Assembly (NCBI GenBank): GCA_910584735.1
Contig: CAJUBM010000159.1
Coordinates: forward strand, 1 to 5,202
From: an uncultured Muribaculaceae bacterium
GTDB lineage: Bacteria > Bacteroidota > Bacteroidia > Bacteroidales > Muribaculaceae
Reading direction: 5' to 3'
Length of the DNA stretch: 5,202 nt
In this document: piece after piece, positions 4,935 to 5,202 of the stretch
How positions within the stretch are numbered: the stretch's first letter is position 1
Layout of the letters: every line of letters begins with the position of its first letter
The notes under the pieces: model-generated
Databases searched by the model: none
Told to the model about the DNA's origin: nothing
What the model saw: the letters and a program-made list of their open reading frames with translations, nothing else
Position numbers and translations under genes: made by a program

Positions 4935-5126
4935 TAAAAATGATTTCTGCGGAGGCGTACGATTCTTTATGTTTGGGGCTGTTTGCGCAGCAAGCTCAGA
5001 AGTTGGGTGAATTTTTAATCTTCGGTGTGAAATTTTTTTTATGCCTGTAATTGGGTGCAGTACAGCGTAATGGTGACATTTGCCGTGGGCTGTTCGGTAA
5101 TCACTCGAAAAAAAGTCTGAAAAAAG
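4935..5126. other. Gene-free stretch before the right-edge promoter
   Basis: Part of a 407-nt stretch after the tRNA without a convincing gene. A 36-codon frame (4940-5050, plus, starting MISAEAYDS) has no ribosome binding signal or recognisable family and is not called. TATGTTTG (4968-4975) with TTTC exactly 20 nt upstream (4944-4947) is a weak second promoter candidate facing right. Just before 5127 lie A tracts (5108-5114 and 5120-5125) of the kind found upstream of strong promoters. Confidence 0.45.
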
Positions 5127-5158
5127 TTTGGCGGAACCGTCAGAAGTGCCTAACTTTG
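5127..5158 (+). promoter_or_regulatory. Strong promoter facing the right edge, possibly of an rRNA operon
   Basis: TTTG (5127-5130), a 20-nt spacer, and TAACTTTG (5151-5158) match the Bacteroidota consensus perfectly. A tracts lie directly upstream, as in UP elements. The transcript would begin near 5163-5166 and run through TCGCTTTCGGGACAGAGG toward the edge, ending in CCCGGTTC. From memory, Bacteroidales 16S operon leaders have a similar A-rich promoter, CTTTGCACTCGCTTT-like start and a GTTCTTTGA box; the last bases here fit the start of such a box. The rRNA identity is inferred, because no rRNA is inside the window. Confidence 0.8.
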
Positions 5159-5202
5159 CACTCGCTTTCGGGACAGAGGTTCCGCTGAAAGAAACCCGGT
5201 TC

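Noticed and set aside
4940..5050. 36-codon frame beginning MISAEAYDS
   Set aside because: No start signal, no family resemblance and no termination signal behind it; such short frames are common by chance.

Overview
The window looks like ordinary chromosome from a member of the Bacteroidota, most likely the order Bacteroidales. Three things point there. Candidate promoters have the Bacteroidota form (TTTG, about 20 nt, then TAnnTTTG) instead of -35/-10 boxes. Start codons sit behind A/T-rich leaders without clear Shine-Dalgarno sequences. The lipoprotein has an acidic stretch right after its lipidated cysteine, like the Bacteroidota surface-export signal. I cannot fix the genus; a gut family such as Muribaculaceae is a guess. 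I see no transposase, integrase, phage gene or CRISPR array.

Layout: positions 1-149 hold intergenic DNA and a strong terminator. Four genes follow on the minus strand, read right to left: ald (alanine dehydrogenase, 2706-3818), ilvE (branched-chain aminotransferase, 1428-2456), an HD-domain phosphohydrolase (871-1410) only 17 nt behind ilvE, and a small surface-type lipoprotein (150-800). From 4143 the plus strand carries a VanZ-like membrane protein (4143-4577), a tRNA-Thr(CGU) at 4723-4795 with a good promoter and terminator, then about 400 nt without a convincing gene. That stretch ends in a textbook Bacteroidota promoter (5127-5158) firing out of the window. Its sequence resembles, as I remember them, rRNA operon promoters and leaders of this group, so a 16S-23S-5S operon may begin just past the right edge.

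How the genes may work together: Ald interconverts alanine with pyruvate and ammonia, and IlvE moves amino groups between glutamate and the branched-chain 2-oxo acids, so the two neighbours belong to the same nitrogen/oxo-acid metabolism, though each appears to have its own promoter. The HD protein is probably co-transcribed with ilvE; its substrate is unknown. The lipoprotein has its own candidate promoter, but no terminator separates it from the HD gene, so read-through is possible.

No new multi-gene system is visible. The best leads are in non-coding or overlapping structure: a 31-nt near-perfect palindrome inside the start of the HD gene, a dyad and a palindrome laid over the tRNA promoter, two A-C mismatches in the tRNA, a structured ald leader with alternative pairings, and hairpins in the ald-ilvE gap.
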